NCBI GenBank assembly: GCA_001724275.1
Contig: MEDZ01000018.1
Coordinates: forward strand, 16,665 to 80,664
DNA length: 64,000 bases
Direction: 5' to 3'
Origin: Gemmatimonadetes bacterium SCN 70-22
GTDB taxonomy: Bacteria > Gemmatimonadota > Gemmatimonadetes > Gemmatimonadales > Gemmatimonadaceae
The notes under the pieces are model-generated. The model saw only the letters and a program-made list of their open reading frames with translations. It was not told the origin of the DNA and searched no databases. Below, one piece after another: positions 36,532 to 49,762 of the stretch (its first letter is position 1; each line of letters begins with the position of its first letter). The position numbers were made by a program, and so were the translations under genes.

Positions 36532-37503
36532 TTAGGCGGCGACCGCGGGACGCGCGGCGCGCTGCTTGGCGGCATGGGCCTCGGCCGCCTCGCGCACCCA
36601 GGCCCCCGCCTCGTGCGCCGCGCGGCGGGCGGCCACGCGCTCCCGGTTGCACGGCCCGTCGCCCTTCACCACCGCCCAGAACTCCGCCCAGTCGATCTCC
36701 CCGTGCACCCAGTTCCCGGTCGCCTCGTCGTACCGCAGCACCGGGTCCGGGAAGGTGAGCCCCACCGCCTGCGCCTGCGGGACCGTCAGGTTCACGAAGC
36801 GCTGGCGCAGCTCGTCGTTGGTCTTCCGCTTCACCCCCCACTTGAGCAGCTCGGCCGTGTTGGGCGAGTCCTTGTCGCTCGGCCCGAACATCATCAGGGT
36901 GGGCCACCACCAGCGGTTGAGCGCGTCCTGCACCATCGCCTTCTGCTCCGGCGTCCCCGCGGCGAGCGTGGCGACGATCTCATAGCCCTGCCGCTTGTGG
37001 AAGTTCTCCTCCTTGCAGATCCGGACCATCGCCCGCGCATACGGGCCGTACGAGGTCTTGGCCAGCGTCGTCTGGTTCACGATCGCCGCCCCGTCCACCA
37101 GCCAGCCGATGATCCCGATGTCGGCCCACGACAGCGTGGGATAGTTGAAGATCGACGAGTACTTGGCCGTCCCGTTGTGCAGCTGCTCCAGCAGCTCGCT
37201 CCGGTCGACGCCCAGCGTCTCCGTCCCGCAGTAGATGTACAGGCCATGCCCCGCCTCGTCCTGCACCTTGGCGATGAGCGTCATCTTGCGCCGCAGCGAC
37301 GGGGCGCGCGTGATCCAGTTCCCCTCCGGGAGCATCCCCACCGTCTCCGAGTGCGCGTGCTGCGACATCATCCGGATGAGCTGCTGCCGGTAGCGCAGCG
37401 GCATCCAGTCCTTGGGCTCGATGACCTCGCCGCGGGCGATGCGGGCCTCGAAGGCGGCCAGGCGGGCGGCGTCCTCTCCCGTGGGGGCGGTGGTCTGCGT
37501 CAT
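36532..37503 (-). CDS. paaA: PaaA: catalytic di-iron subunit of phenylacetyl-CoA 1,2-epoxidase
   Basis: A 323-residue ferritin-like oxygenase subunit that puts oxygen across C1-C2 of the phenylacetyl-CoA ring. Iron-site motifs are VQDEAGHG and [10 protein letters not shown] (two E..H pairs), with [22 protein letters not shown] and [13 protein letters not shown] typical for PaaA. Start ATG at 37503 has AGGAG 8 bases upstream. The stop lies inside one of the CGTTAGGC motifs. It is the first gene of paaA-B-C-D; 254 bases with a palindrome and a possible promoter lie upstream. Confidence 0.94.
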   Translation of the reverse strand: MTQTTAPTGEDAARLAAFEARIARGEVIEPKDWMPLRYRQQLIRMMSQHAHSETVGMLPEGNWITRAPSLRRKMTLIAKVQDEAGHGLYIYCGTETLGVDRSELLEQLHNGTAKYSSIFNYPTLSWADIGIIGWLVDGAAIVNQTTLAKTSYGPYARAMVRICKEENFHKRQGYEIVATLAAGTPEQKAMVQDALNRWWWPTLMMFGPSDKDSPNTAELLKWGVKRKTNDELRQRFVNLTVPQAQAVGLTFPDPVLRYDEATGNWVHGEIDWAEFWAVVKGDGPCNRERVAARRAAHEAGAWVREAAEAHAAKQRAARPAVAA

Positions 37504-37669
37504 GGATTCTGCTCCTGCGCGTCGCGTGAATCGAATCGGACCAATGAGGTCATACACCAGCGCCCCGGCCCGGCACGGTCGCGGGGCGGCCTCGGGGACA
37601 GCGCGTCCCTGAAGTATCTCCGCATCTCCAACCACAACAAAGTCTTGCGCGAGCCGATGGCCGGTATTA

Positions 37670-37683
37670 GGACTGGCCAGTCC
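37670..37683. promoter_or_regulatory. Perfect 14-bp palindrome upstream of paaA
   Basis: GGACTGGCCAGTCC is a perfect inverted repeat about 170 bases before the paaA start, in the gap behind the kinase gene. It is 25-60 bases upstream of a weak promoter-like pair on the minus strand (TTGTTG, 16 bases, GATACT). A TetR-type regulator of paa genes would fit such a site, but no regulator gene is in the window. Confidence 0.4.
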
Positions 37684-37757
37684 GATCGAATGGGACATGG
37701 GGGAACACGCCATCGGCGACATCGGGCGCCACCACGATGCGCGCCGACCACCAGCGC

Positions 37758-40460
37758 CTAACGCGCGCGCTCGCCCCCCTCGTCACGCAACCGATCGTGC
37801 CACGCCGTCAGTACCCGCACCTCGCGCAGCGGCGCGGTGGCAATGTGCTGCTTGAAGACGAAGCGACGCCCCGCCCCTCCGACGGCGAAGTTGCGCCCCG
37901 GAAAGTCGGCCACCGCGGCGGTGAACAGCTGCTGCGGCGCGCCAAAGGGCGACGCCTGCGTCGGATCGTAGCGCATGGCATAGAACGTCTGGCGCGTCCC
38001 GCCGGCGGCCGCGGGGGCGCGGGCAATCAGGACCTCCGCCGCGATGACCTCACTCCCGCCCGCGACCCATGCCGGCATCCCGAACGATCCGGGGGCGATC
38101 ACGGCGCGACGCCCGCTCCCGTCCATCGCGTACGCGACGATGGCGCCGTTGTCCTCCCCCCTGAGGTGCTGGGCGATGACCCAGCGCCCGTCCCCCGTGG
38201 CCGCGAGGATCGCCGAAGACGGCACCGGCAACCTGCTGCCAACCGTTTGTCCATGGACCAGGACGCCGACCGAATCCCCGAGTTGCGAGAGGAAGGCCGC
38301 CGAGTCGTTGAGCGGCGTCACGACACTCAGGATCGCCGTCCCGCCCGGGAGCGGCAGTGGGCTCGCATTCGCCTCCGGGTCACCGATGAAGCCCGAGTCG
38401 TTGCGCACGAAGGCCACGCGCCGGCCGTCGGCCGTCCACCTCGGCGCGCCCAGCGATCCCCCCGCGATCCACGGGAGGACACGCCCCGTCGCCACATCGA
38501 TGACCACCAGCTTGGCGTCCCCTGGCACCCCGACGCGCGCCACCACGCGACGCCCGTCGGGAGTGAGGTCGAGCGCGGTATATTCGTCCGCCGGGGCGGG
38601 GATGGTGTCCAGCTTCCCCGCCCGGTCGGCCCGCACGAGGATGCCGCGCGTCATGACGTCGCCAGGCACGTAGACCAGCGTCCCGCCCCCGTTGATCGCG
38701 AACTGCGCAGCCCCCCGACCGCTCTCGGTGCGCACGCTGTCGACGACGACGACGGCTGCCCCCGTCAGGCGGGCACTGGCGGCGTCGATGGGGGCCGCGT
38801 ACAGGCGGCCGTCGCGCGCGAAGATCAGGTGCCCGTCTCCGTCCACCCGTGCCATCATCGCACGCACCCCCTCGTCCCTGGCGGCCGCCGACCGTCGCGT
38901 GACGGGGCGCGCCTCGCCCGTCCCGATGTCGACGAGGAAGAGGAAGTCCCCGCTCGTGGCGAGGACGTGCCGTCCGTCGGGCATCGCGGCCGGGAAGGCA
39001 CAGGTGGCACGGCACGCAATGGTTCGAATGGAGTCGCCGCTGGGGGAGAGGACGAGGAGCTCACTCGCCAGGCGCTGTGACAGCACGATCGTCCCGTCGG
39101 ACATCGCCGTTCCCCCCCACGCCTCGCCCTCGAAGCTGCCGGCGGGAGGGGGGTGGATCAGGGTGACGCGCCCGTCGGCGAGGACCACCCGTTTCACCCC
39201 TTCCAGGGCGAAGAAATAGATCGATTCTCCCGAGGCGGAGAAGAACGGTGCCTGAGCACCCTCCGTCCCCTCGAGCCCGCGCACGGCGAACTGCGACAGC
39301 GGCCGCAGGAACAGTCGCGACCGCGTCCCGTGGCTCCCGGCAAAGGCGAGCATTGTCCCATCGGGCGACAGCGCCAGCGTCGCCGTCCCCTCGGCGGTCG
39401 CCAACTGCGGCTGGATGCGCATCGAGTCCGGGAGCAGCAGGCTCGCACTGACGGCCGCCACCGAGGGCGCCGCCTCGCCGCGCCGGCCCATCCACCAGCC
39501 CACCGCAAGGGCCGCAGCTGCAACCACCCCCCAGGCGACCAGCCAGCGTCTCGCGGGGGCGGCGTGGACGACGGGCGGTGGCGTCGCCACGCGTGACGGC
39601 GTGACGTTCGTGCCCGACGACGCCGCCCCGCCTCCCTCGAGCGCGGCGGTGAAATCGGCCGCCGAGCTGAATCGGTCGGCCGGCAACTTCTCGAGCGCGC
39701 GCAACACCGCCGCCTCGACGTGCGGCGGAATCGCCCGTCGCACGAGCGACGGCGCCTCGGGAGTGGCACTCACCACCTTGGCGACGATGGCCTGCAATGT
39801 CGCCCCCGTGAACGGAGGCTCGCCTGTCAGCATCTCGTACGTCACCGCGCCCAGCGCATACAGGTCGGCACGGGCGTCGATCTGCTTCTCGCCCATCGCC
39901 TGCTCGGGGCTCATGTATTGCGGTGTGCCGAGCGAGAGCCCGGTCTGCGTCATGCGGGCACCCGCGGCCTCGTGCACGGCGAGCGCGATGCCGAAGTCCG
40001 CGACCAGTGCGTGCCCCGACTGGAGCAGGATGTTCTCCGGCTTGATGTCGCGATGCACGATCCCGATGGCGTGTGCCGCGCCGAGTGCGTCTCCCACCTC
40101 GCGCGCGATGCGCAGCGCGTCGTCGACCGGGAGTTGCCGCTCGCGCACGAGCCGCGCGCGGAGCGTCTCTCCGGCGACGAACGGCATGACATAGAACAAC
40201 GATCCGCCGGCCTCGCCGCTGTCGAGCAGGGGGAGGATGTGCGGGTGCTGCAGCCGTGCGGTCGTCTTGATCTCGGCCAGGAATCGTTCGGCGCCCAGCG
40301 CAGCGCCGAGATCGGGATGCAGGACCTTGATGGCGACCTCGCGACCGTGTCGGATGTCCTCGGCCAGGTAGACGGTCGCCATCCCGCCGGCGCCGAGTTC
40401 GCGCTCGAGGCGGTAGCGGTCGGCGAGGGCTGTGCGCAGCCGATCGAACGCGTCGCTCAT
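37758..40460 (-). CDS. Receptor Ser/Thr protein kinase with beta-propeller sensor domain
   Basis: A 900-residue PASTA-less Hanks-type kinase. The kinase domain (about 15-280) has [33 protein letters not shown] and SPEQAMGE, so all catalytic residues are present. A Pro/Thr linker and one TM helix (about 305-325, [20 protein letters not shown]) are followed by about 550 residues of TolB/WD40-like repeats (for example [18 protein letters not shown]) outside the membrane. Such kinases are frequent in Gemmatimonadota. The ligand is unknown. The gene ends in a GCCTAACG motif 254 bases before paaA. Confidence 0.9.
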   Translation of the reverse strand: MSDAFDRLRTALADRYRLERELGAGGMATVYLAEDIRHGREVAIKVLHPDLGAALGAERFLAEIKTTARLQHPHILPLLDSGEAGGSLFYVMPFVAGETLRARLVRERQLPVDDALRIAREVGDALGAAHAIGIVHRDIKPENILLQSGHALVADFGIALAVHEAAGARMTQTGLSLGTPQYMSPEQAMGEKQIDARADLYALGAVTYEMLTGEPPFTGATLQAIVAKVVSATPEAPSLVRRAIPPHVEAAVLRALEKLPADRFSSAADFTAALEGGGAASSGTNVTPSRVATPPPVVHAAPARRWLVAWGVVAAAALAVGWWMGRRGEAAPSVAAVSASLLLPDSMRIQPQLATAEGTATLALSPDGTMLAFAGSHGTRSRLFLRPLSQFAVRGLEGTEGAQAPFFSASGESIYFFALEGVKRVVLADGRVTLIHPPPAGSFEGEAWGGTAMSDGTIVLSQRLASELLVLSPSGDSIRTIACRATCAFPAAMPDGRHVLATSGDFLFLVDIGTGEARPVTRRSAAARDEGVRAMMARVDGDGHLIFARDGRLYAAPIDAASARLTGAAVVVVDSVRTESGRGAAQFAINGGGTLVYVPGDVMTRGILVRADRAGKLDTIPAPADEYTALDLTPDGRRVVARVGVPGDAKLVVIDVATGRVLPWIAGGSLGAPRWTADGRRVAFVRNDSGFIGDPEANASPLPLPGGTAILSVVTPLNDSAAFLSQLGDSVGVLVHGQTVGSRLPVPSSAILAATGDGRWVIAQHLRGEDNGAIVAYAMDGSGRRAVIAPGSFGMPAWVAGGSEVIAAEVLIARAPAAAGGTRQTFYAMRYDPTQASPFGAPQQLFTAAVADFPGRNFAVGGAGRRFVFKQHIATAPLREVRVLTAWHDRLRDEGGERAR

Positions 40461-40599
40461 GGGCCACAATGATCGGGCATGGGGCGGGAACGCGCGAGGG
40501 GCCGGGGGGGGGCGCAGGGCGACCACCTCGGCACCATCGCTGCCCTTCACGCGCGGCCCCCCCTTACCTTACCCTCCGCCATCAACCAATCGCCGCCCC

Positions 40600-41373
40600 A
40601 TGTCCGCTCCCACCCCGCTCGACGCCGGCACCATCTCCCACGCCGTCGAGCACGGCATCGCGACCGTCACGTTCGGCCATCCCAAGGGGAACTCCCTTCC
40701 CGGCGCCACGCTGCGCGAACTCGCGGCCACCTTCGACGCCCTCGCCGTGCGTGACGACGTCCGCGTGATCGTTCTCCGCAGCGAAGGGAGCGGCCCGTTC
40801 TGCGCCGGCGCCTCGTTCGACGAGTTGCGCCGTATCGAGGACGAGCACCAGGGGAAGGTCTTCTTCTCCGGCTTCGCGCACGTGATCCTCGCCATGCGGC
40901 GATGCCCGCAGTTCGTGATCGCCCGCATTCAGGGGAAGGCCGTGGGGGGAGGCGTCGGGCTCGCCGCGGCCGCCGATTACAGTGTCGCGACGCGCGGCGC
41001 CTCGGTGCGCCTGAGCGAGCTCGCCGTCGGCATCGGACCGTTTGTCGTGGGCCCCGTCATCGAGCACAAGGTCGGGCGCGGGCACTTCACCGCGATGTCG
41101 GTCGACTACGACTGGCGCGACGCCGCCTGGGCCGAGCGCGCCGGGCTGTACGCGCGGGTCGCCGATTCGGTGGCCGAGGTCGACGAGATCGTCGATTCGC
41201 TCGCCCGCAAGCTGGCCGCCGCCAACCCCGCAGCCGTGCGCGAGCTCAAGCGCGCCTTCGTGGCGGGAACCGAGCACTGGGACACGCTCCTGTACGAGCG
41301 CGCCGCGATCTCCGGCTCCCTGATCCTCACCCCCCCGGCACGCCAGGCGCTCGCCGCCCTCGCACGCGGTTGA
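40600..41373 (+). CDS. Enoyl-CoA hydratase/isomerase (crotonase) family protein
   Basis: A 257-residue crotonase. Oxyanion-hole parts are GPFCAGASFDELR and IQGKAVGGGVGLAAAADYSVA; the segment VRLSELAVGIGPFVVGPVIEHKVGR keeps a Glu where hydratases place a catalytic one. The exact substrate is not clear: the missing PaaF step (2,3-dehydroadipyl-CoA hydration) or methylglutaconyl-CoA hydration in leucine breakdown both fit the setting. Start ATG at 40600 follows a region without an obvious ribosome binding site. Convergent with hmgA. Confidence 0.8.
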   Translation: MSAPTPLDAGTISHAVEHGIATVTFGHPKGNSLPGATLRELAATFDALAVRDDVRVIVLRSEGSGPFCAGASFDELRRIEDEHQGKVFFSGFAHVILAMRRCPQFVIARIQGKAVGGGVGLAAAADYSVATRGASVRLSELAVGIGPFVVGPVIEHKVGRGHFTAMSVDYDWRDAAWAERAGLYARVADSVAEVDEIVDSLARKLAAANPAAVRELKRAFVAGTEHWDTLLYERAAISGSLILTPPARQALAALARG

Positions 41374-41471
41374 TCCGAGCCCCCCAGACCACGCGAAGCA
41401 CACTCCCCCGCCGCCGCGAGCCGCAACCAGAGCCAAGTGAGACGAGGCGCCGCGCCCCTGCCGCCCGCCCC

Positions 41472-41495
41472 TCGTCCTCTCGTCTTCTCGTCTTC
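41472..41495 (-). repeat. GAAGACGA array, 3 units, after hmgA
   Basis: On the minus strand the hmgA stop codon is followed within 2-3 bases by GAAGACGA twice and the variant GAGGACGA once. It lies in the gap between hmgA and the convergent crotonase gene. Confidence 0.88.
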
Positions 41496-41497
41496 TC

Positions 41498-42688
41498 CTA
41501 CGAAGTAGGCGGATTGAACGCCGCCTGCTGCTGTTCCAGCCAGCTCTGGTGGTACTTCGGGTCCTCGAAGGCCATTGCCGCCTTCGCCACCTTGAGCGGG
41601 CGGAACGAGTCCATCATCACGGCCAGCTCGTTGGTGTACTTGGCCCCGATCGACGCCTCGGCGCGTCCGGGGTGCGGGCCGTGCGGGAGGCCATCGGGGT
41701 GGAGCGTGATCGAGCCGTACTCGATCCCCTTCCGGCTCATGAACTCGCTGGACGCGTAGAAGAGCACCTCGTCCGAGTCCACGTTGGAGTGGTTGTACGG
41801 GGCGGGGATGGCGTTCTCGTCGAAGTCGTACGGGCGCGGGCAGAAGGAGCAGATCACGAAGCCGTCGCCCTGGAACGTCTGGTGCACCGGCGGCGGCTGG
41901 TGGATGCGCCCGACGATCGGCTCGAAGTCGTGGATGTTGAAGATCCACGGGTAGAAGTAGCCGTCCCACCCGACCACGTCGAAGGGATGGTGGTCGAGCA
42001 CGAGCTCGTTGATCGCGTCGTACTGCTTGACGTAGATGGGGAAGTCGCCCTTCTCGTCGTGCGGCGCGAGCACCATGGGGCGCCGGATGTCGCGCTCGCT
42101 GAACGGGGCGCCCTCGAGCAGCTGGCCGAAGTCGTTGCGGTAGCGGCGGGGGAAGCGCACATGGCCGCGGCTCTCCATCACCAGGAACTTGCTCGGCCTG
42201 GAGGCGTCGAGCCGCCAGCGGTGCGTGATGTTGCGGTGGATGACGACGTAATCGCCCGACCGGTAGGGGAGGTCGCCGAAGACCGACTCGAGCGTCCCCT
42301 CCCCTTCCGCCACGTAGATCACCTCATCCGCCTGCGAGTTGCGGTAGAAGTGCGCGTCGATGCGGTCGGGCTCGACGTAGGCCATCGCGATGTCGCTGTT
42401 GAAGAGGAGCGGGATGCGGTCGAGCGTGGCGCTCCCGCCCTTGCGTGCGCGCGCCGTGAGGAAGTGGCGATGCCGGAGCGACGTGTCCTCGTCGGCCTCG
42501 AGCTTCGCGTCGCACACCTTGCGCGCCGACTTCACGGTGGTGGGCGGATGGGTGTGGTACAGGAGCGACGACGTCCCCACGAAGCCCTCGTGCCCCATCA
42601 GCTCCTCGGCGTACAGCCCACCGTCGGGGCGACGGAACACGATGTGCCGCTTGCGCGGAATGCTGCCTAACGCGTGGTAGAACGGCAT
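41498..42688 (-). CDS. hmgA: Homogentisate 1,2-dioxygenase
   Basis: A 396-residue cupin-fold iron enzyme that opens the homogentisate ring to maleylacetoacetate in tyrosine breakdown. It starts MPFYHALGSIPRKRHIVFRRPDG. Family stretches include FYRNSQADEVIYVAEGEG, GDYVVIHRNITHRW, DVVGWDGYFYPWIFNIHDFEPIVGRIHQPPP and LHPDGLPHGPHPGRAE, where the His and Glu iron ligands lie. The form is the shorter bacterial one. It is 88 bases downstream of hppD, with an 8-bp repeat array between them and another after its own stop. Confidence 0.91.
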   Translation of the reverse strand: MPFYHALGSIPRKRHIVFRRPDGGLYAEELMGHEGFVGTSSLLYHTHPPTTVKSARKVCDAKLEADEDTSLRHRHFLTARARKGGSATLDRIPLLFNSDIAMAYVEPDRIDAHFYRNSQADEVIYVAEGEGTLESVFGDLPYRSGDYVVIHRNITHRWRLDASRPSKFLVMESRGHVRFPRRYRNDFGQLLEGAPFSERDIRRPMVLAPHDEKGDFPIYVKQYDAINELVLDHHPFDVVGWDGYFYPWIFNIHDFEPIVGRIHQPPPVHQTFQGDGFVICSFCPRPYDFDENAIPAPYNHSNVDSDEVLFYASSEFMSRKGIEYGSITLHPDGLPHGPHPGRAEASIGAKYTNELAVMMDSFRPLKVAKAAMAFEDPKYHQSWLEQQQAAFNPPTS

Positions 42689-42736
42689 GGGATGTTGGTG
42701 AGGAAGGTGTGGGAGACGCGAGCCCGAGGCCGCCGC

Positions 42737-42768
42737 TCGTCTTCTCGTCTGCTCGTCTTCTCGTCTTC
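42737..42768 (-). repeat. GAAGACGA array, 4 units, after hppD
   Basis: Four 8-bp units begin 8 bases after the hppD stop on the minus strand; unit three reads GCAGACGA. The array lies in the hppD-hmgA gap. Confidence 0.9.
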
Positions 42769-42776
42769 TGCCTCTA

Positions 42777-44242
<1,466 letters not shown>

Positions 44243-45942
44243 ATGTCATCCGCGTCCGCCGATACTCTCGCCTTCGCCCGCGCCCTCGACGGACAGTATC
44301 GCATCGAGCGCGAGATAGGCCGTGGCGGCATGGGCATCGTGTACCTGGCGCGCGACCTCAAGCTCGACCGCCCCGTCGCCATCAAGACGCTCCCGTATCA
44401 CCTGGCCAGCGACCCGGTATTGCGTGAACGCTTCCTTCGCGAGGCGCGCACCGCAGCCGCTCTCGCGCACCCGGGGATCGTCCCCATCCACCGCGCCGAC
44501 GAGTTGGGGGAGTTCGTCTTCTTCGTGATGGGGTTCGTGGACGGCGAATCGATGGCCCAGCGGGTCCGATCCCGCGGACCCTATCCCCCGGCCGAGCTCG
44601 TCCCGCTCCTCATCGACGTCGCCTCGGCGCTCGGATATGCCCACGCCCGCGGCGTCGTGCACCGCGACATCAAGGCCGAGAACATCCTCCTCGACGCGAC
44701 CGGGACGCGGGCGATGGTCACCGACTTCGGCATCGCCCGGTTGCAGCAGGCGGCGCCGCTCACCCAGACCGGGATGGTCCTGGGCACCGTGTTCTACATG
44801 AGCCCCGAACAGGTGGTGGGTGACACGCTCGACGGGCGCAGCGACCTCTATGCCTTCGGCGTCCTCGCCTTCTTCGCGCTCACGGGGCGCTTCCCGTTCG
44901 AGAGCGAGACGCCATCGGCCGTGCTCGTCGCGCACGTCACGCAGCCGCCGCCGACCATCCGCCGCATCGCTCCCGCGGTACCGCCGGCGCTCGGCGCCAT
45001 CGTCGACCGTCTCCTGGCCAAGGACCGCTCGGCGCGCTTCGCCGATGCCGGCGCGCTCGTCGCCGCCCTCGCCGACGCCGCGCAGGGGATCCCCGCCGAT
45101 GCCCCGGCCGCCGCCGACGTGGTGCTGTCACCCACCGAGGCGCACGCGATCTGGGAGCGGGCGGCACTGCTGCAGGAACTGACCGGGCAGGTTGCCCCCC
45201 CTGCCGTCGCCGCGCGGCGCGAGGGGACCCGGGAACCGCTGGCCACTGGGGCCGGCTACCCCGTCGGCGATGTGCGCCTGGCGGCCCGGGACGTCGGGAT
45301 CGACGACAGGTACGTGGAGCGCGCCCTGGTCGAGCATGGCGTCGGCGCCGGGGTCCCCGGCGAGGTGGTGCAGCCCGGCGGGGCGATGCAGGAGCGCGTG
45401 AACCCGCTGGTCGGCGCGCACACCAGGCTCGAGTTCGAGGTGACGATCCCGGGCGAACTGACCGACCCCGACTTCGAGGATGTCGCCGACGAGATCCGGC
45501 GGAGCATCGGCGACGTGGGAACGCTGAACACCATCGGGCGCAGCGTCGCCTGGACCTCGTTCGGGACACCAACGTCGCAGCGCAAGCTGCAGCTCACGGT
45601 ATCGTCCCGTAACGGCCGCACCGTCGTGCGCGGCTTCGAGGATCTCTCGCAGCTGATGGGCGGGATCTTCGGCGGGGTCGTGGGCGGGGTCGGCGGGGGC
45701 GCGGGGGCGGCGGCCTTCGGTCTCGCCATGGCGCTCACGCAGGGGGCGGTCCTCGTCGCCGCCCCCGCCTTCGTCGGGGTCGCCGGCGGCGCCTACGCCC
45801 TGGCGCGCGGCATCTTCACCACCATGTCCCGCCGGCGCGAGCGCGTGCTGCGGAGCGCCGTCGAGCGCGTGGCCCAGCGTGCGCGTGAGTGTATCGCGGC
45901 CCGTCGCCTGTCGCGCACCACCGACCCGCGCCGCCTGCCACG

Positions 45943-45946
<4 letters not shown>
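44243..45946 (+). CDS. Membrane-associated Ser/Thr protein kinase
   Basis: A 567-residue Hanks-type kinase. The kinase domain (about 15-275) carries [33 protein letters not shown] and SPEQVVGD. A middle region (about 290-440) contains a SHOCT-like helix ([17 protein letters not shown]). Near 475-540 a very Gly-rich hydrophobic hairpin ([40 protein letters not shown]) probably forms two membrane helices, unlike the propeller kinase upstream. The ATG at 44243 is chosen; earlier in-frame codons are Pro-rich and not kinase-like. Its stop codon TAG overlaps the TAA of convergent aacS in CGTTAGGC. Confidence 0.87.
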
Positions 45947-48102
<2,156 letters not shown>

Positions 48103-48118
48103 CGTCACCGCTCCGGCG

Positions 48119-48607
48119 TCAGGGCGTGCAGCCCGTCCCCTTCAGCTCCACGTTGAAGAGGAGGTTCGCGTTGCCCGGGATCGGCCCCGCCCCTCCCGCT
48201 CCGTAGCCATAGTCCGGGGGAACCAGGAGGCGACGCTTCCCGCCGATCTTCATCCCCTGCAGCCCCACCTGCCACCCGCCGATCAGTCCGGAGAGCGGGA
48301 AGCAGACGGGCGTCGTCGTGCTCGCCCGCTCGTCGACCTTGGTCCCGTTGGGGAGGTACGCGGCGTAGTACACCGAGATCGTCGGCGTCCCGGTCAGCGT
48401 CTCGCCGGTCCCCGCGACTTCATCGAGGTAGTACACGCCCGACGGGAGCTTCGTGAACTGGGCGAGGTTCACCTGCAGCGATGCGGCCCAGACCTGCTCT
48501 TCGAGGGGAACCTGCTTGGGCACCGTGATGTCCTCGGCGGCACAGGAGGCGAGGAAGAACGCGCCGCCAGCGGCGGCGAGTCGGCGAATCGAACGGGAAA
48601 GGAACAT
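48119..48607 (-). CDS. FKBP-type peptidyl-prolyl isomerase lipoprotein
   Basis: A 162-residue protein with a lipoprotein signal ([12 protein letters not shown], lipid-anchored Cys near residue 22) and an FKBP domain: [83 protein letters not shown]. Active-site aromatic and GYG residues are kept. Probably a periplasmic folding helper tied to the membrane. It precedes aacS by 16 bases on the same strand, so the two are likely co-transcribed. Confidence 0.9.
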   Translation of the reverse strand: MFLSRSIRRLAAAGGAFFLASCAAEDITVPKQVPLEEQVWAASLQVNLAQFTKLPSGVYYLDEVAGTGETLTGTPTISVYYAAYLPNGTKVDERASTTTPVCFPLSGLIGGWQVGLQGMKIGGKRRLLVPPDYGYGAGGAGPIPGNANLLFNVELKGTGCTP

Positions 48608-48660
48608 GGAGGCGAAGCGATTGGCGTGGGATGAGACAGGGAAATGAAACCGCGGCGTGG

Positions 48661-49740
48661 CTAGGCGTCCACCACCAGGTCGCGGGTCAGCTCCGCCACC
48701 GACGTGGCCCCGGCCAGCGACATCGCCAGGTCGAACTCGAGCCGCAGGTGCTGCAGCACCTCGACCACCCCCGATTCTCCGCCGGCGGCGAGCCCCCACA
48801 GCGGGGGGCGGCCGACCAGCACGGCCCGCGCGCCTAACGCGACGGCCTTCACGATGTCGGTCCCCCGGCGGATCCCCCCGTCGACGTAGACCTCGCCCCG
48901 CCCCGCCACGGCCTCGACCACCTCGGGGAGGGCGCGGGCGGTGGCGATCGCCGTGTCGAGCTGTCGCCCGCCATGATTGGAGACGATGATCCCGGCGGCC
49001 CCGTGCCCGAGGGCGCGCACGGCGTCGTCGCCCCGCACGATCCCCTTCACCACCACCGGGAGCCCCGTGACGTCATGCGCCCACTCGATGTCGCGCGGCG
49101 TCAGGGCGGCATCATGGAGCGCCTGGAGGTGCCTGGCGAGCGCCGACCCTTCGCCGTCGCCATGCGGCAGGCGCGAGTGCCCGGAGCCGGCCGCGACCGC
49201 GTTGGCAATGGTGAGGTGCGGCGGCAGGGTGAAGCCGCTCGTCAGGTCGCGCTCGCGCCACCCCAGCATCGGGGCATCGACGGTGATGACGATCGCCGAG
49301 TAGCCGGCGTCGCGCGCACGCTCCAGCAGCGCACGCGTCGCCCCCCGGTCCTGGTAGATGTAGAGCTGGAACCACATCGGACCGGCGGCGGCGGTCCGCA
49401 CCTCTTCCAGCGCCGTCGTCGCCGTCGTGCTCACCACCATCAGCGACCCGCACGCCTGCGCCGCCCGCGCCATCGCCAGCTCCCCCTCGGGGTGGGCGAG
49501 CTTCTGCATCGCCGTCGGCGCGACCATCACGGGGAAGTCGATCGTCTCCCCCAGCACCGTCGTCGCGAGGCGTCGGGTCGTCACGTCGACCATGGTCCGA
49601 TACCGCAGCGCGAGCCGCTCCCACGCCGCGCGGTTCTCGCGCAGCGTCACCTCGTCGTTGGCCCCGCCGGCGTAGTACCCCCAGGCGGCCGCGTCCATCC
49701 GCGCAGCCGCCCGGGCCTCGACCTCCGACAGGTTGATCAT
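48661..49740 (-). CDS. FMN-dependent alpha-hydroxy-acid oxidase/dehydrogenase
   Basis: A 359-residue TIM-barrel flavoenzyme of the lactate/glycolate oxidase family. Motifs: YYAGGANDEVTLREN, FPVMVAPTAMQKLAHPEGELAMARAA, QLYIYQDR, ITVDAPMLGWRERD, the catalytic His in IIVSNHGGRQLD, and VYVDGGIRRGTDIVKAVALGARAVLVGRP. It oxidises a 2-hydroxy acid such as lactate or glycolate; mandelate-type substrates cannot be excluded. The lack of an N-terminal membrane-binding loop insertion typical of LldD argues for an oxidase. It lies between the M28 and FKBP genes on the same strand, 22 and 53 bases apart. Confidence 0.89.
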   Translation of the reverse strand: MINLSEVEARAAARMDAAAWGYYAGGANDEVTLRENRAAWERLALRYRTMVDVTTRRLATTVLGETIDFPVMVAPTAMQKLAHPEGELAMARAAQACGSLMVVSTTATTALEEVRTAAAGPMWFQLYIYQDRGATRALLERARDAGYSAIVITVDAPMLGWRERDLTSGFTLPPHLTIANAVAAGSGHSRLPHGDGEGSALARHLQALHDAALTPRDIEWAHDVTGLPVVVKGIVRGDDAVRALGHGAAGIIVSNHGGRQLDTAIATARALPEVVEAVAGRGEVYVDGGIRRGTDIVKAVALGARAVLVGRPPLWGLAAGGESGVVEVLQHLRLEFDLAMSLAGATSVAELTRDLVVDA

Positions 49741-49762
49741 CGCGGCGGGCCCGCCCCCCTGC

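Noticed and set aside
36530..36537. TTAGGC as telomere-type repeat
   Set aside because: Copies are single and scattered through a bacterial chromosome; none are in tandem.
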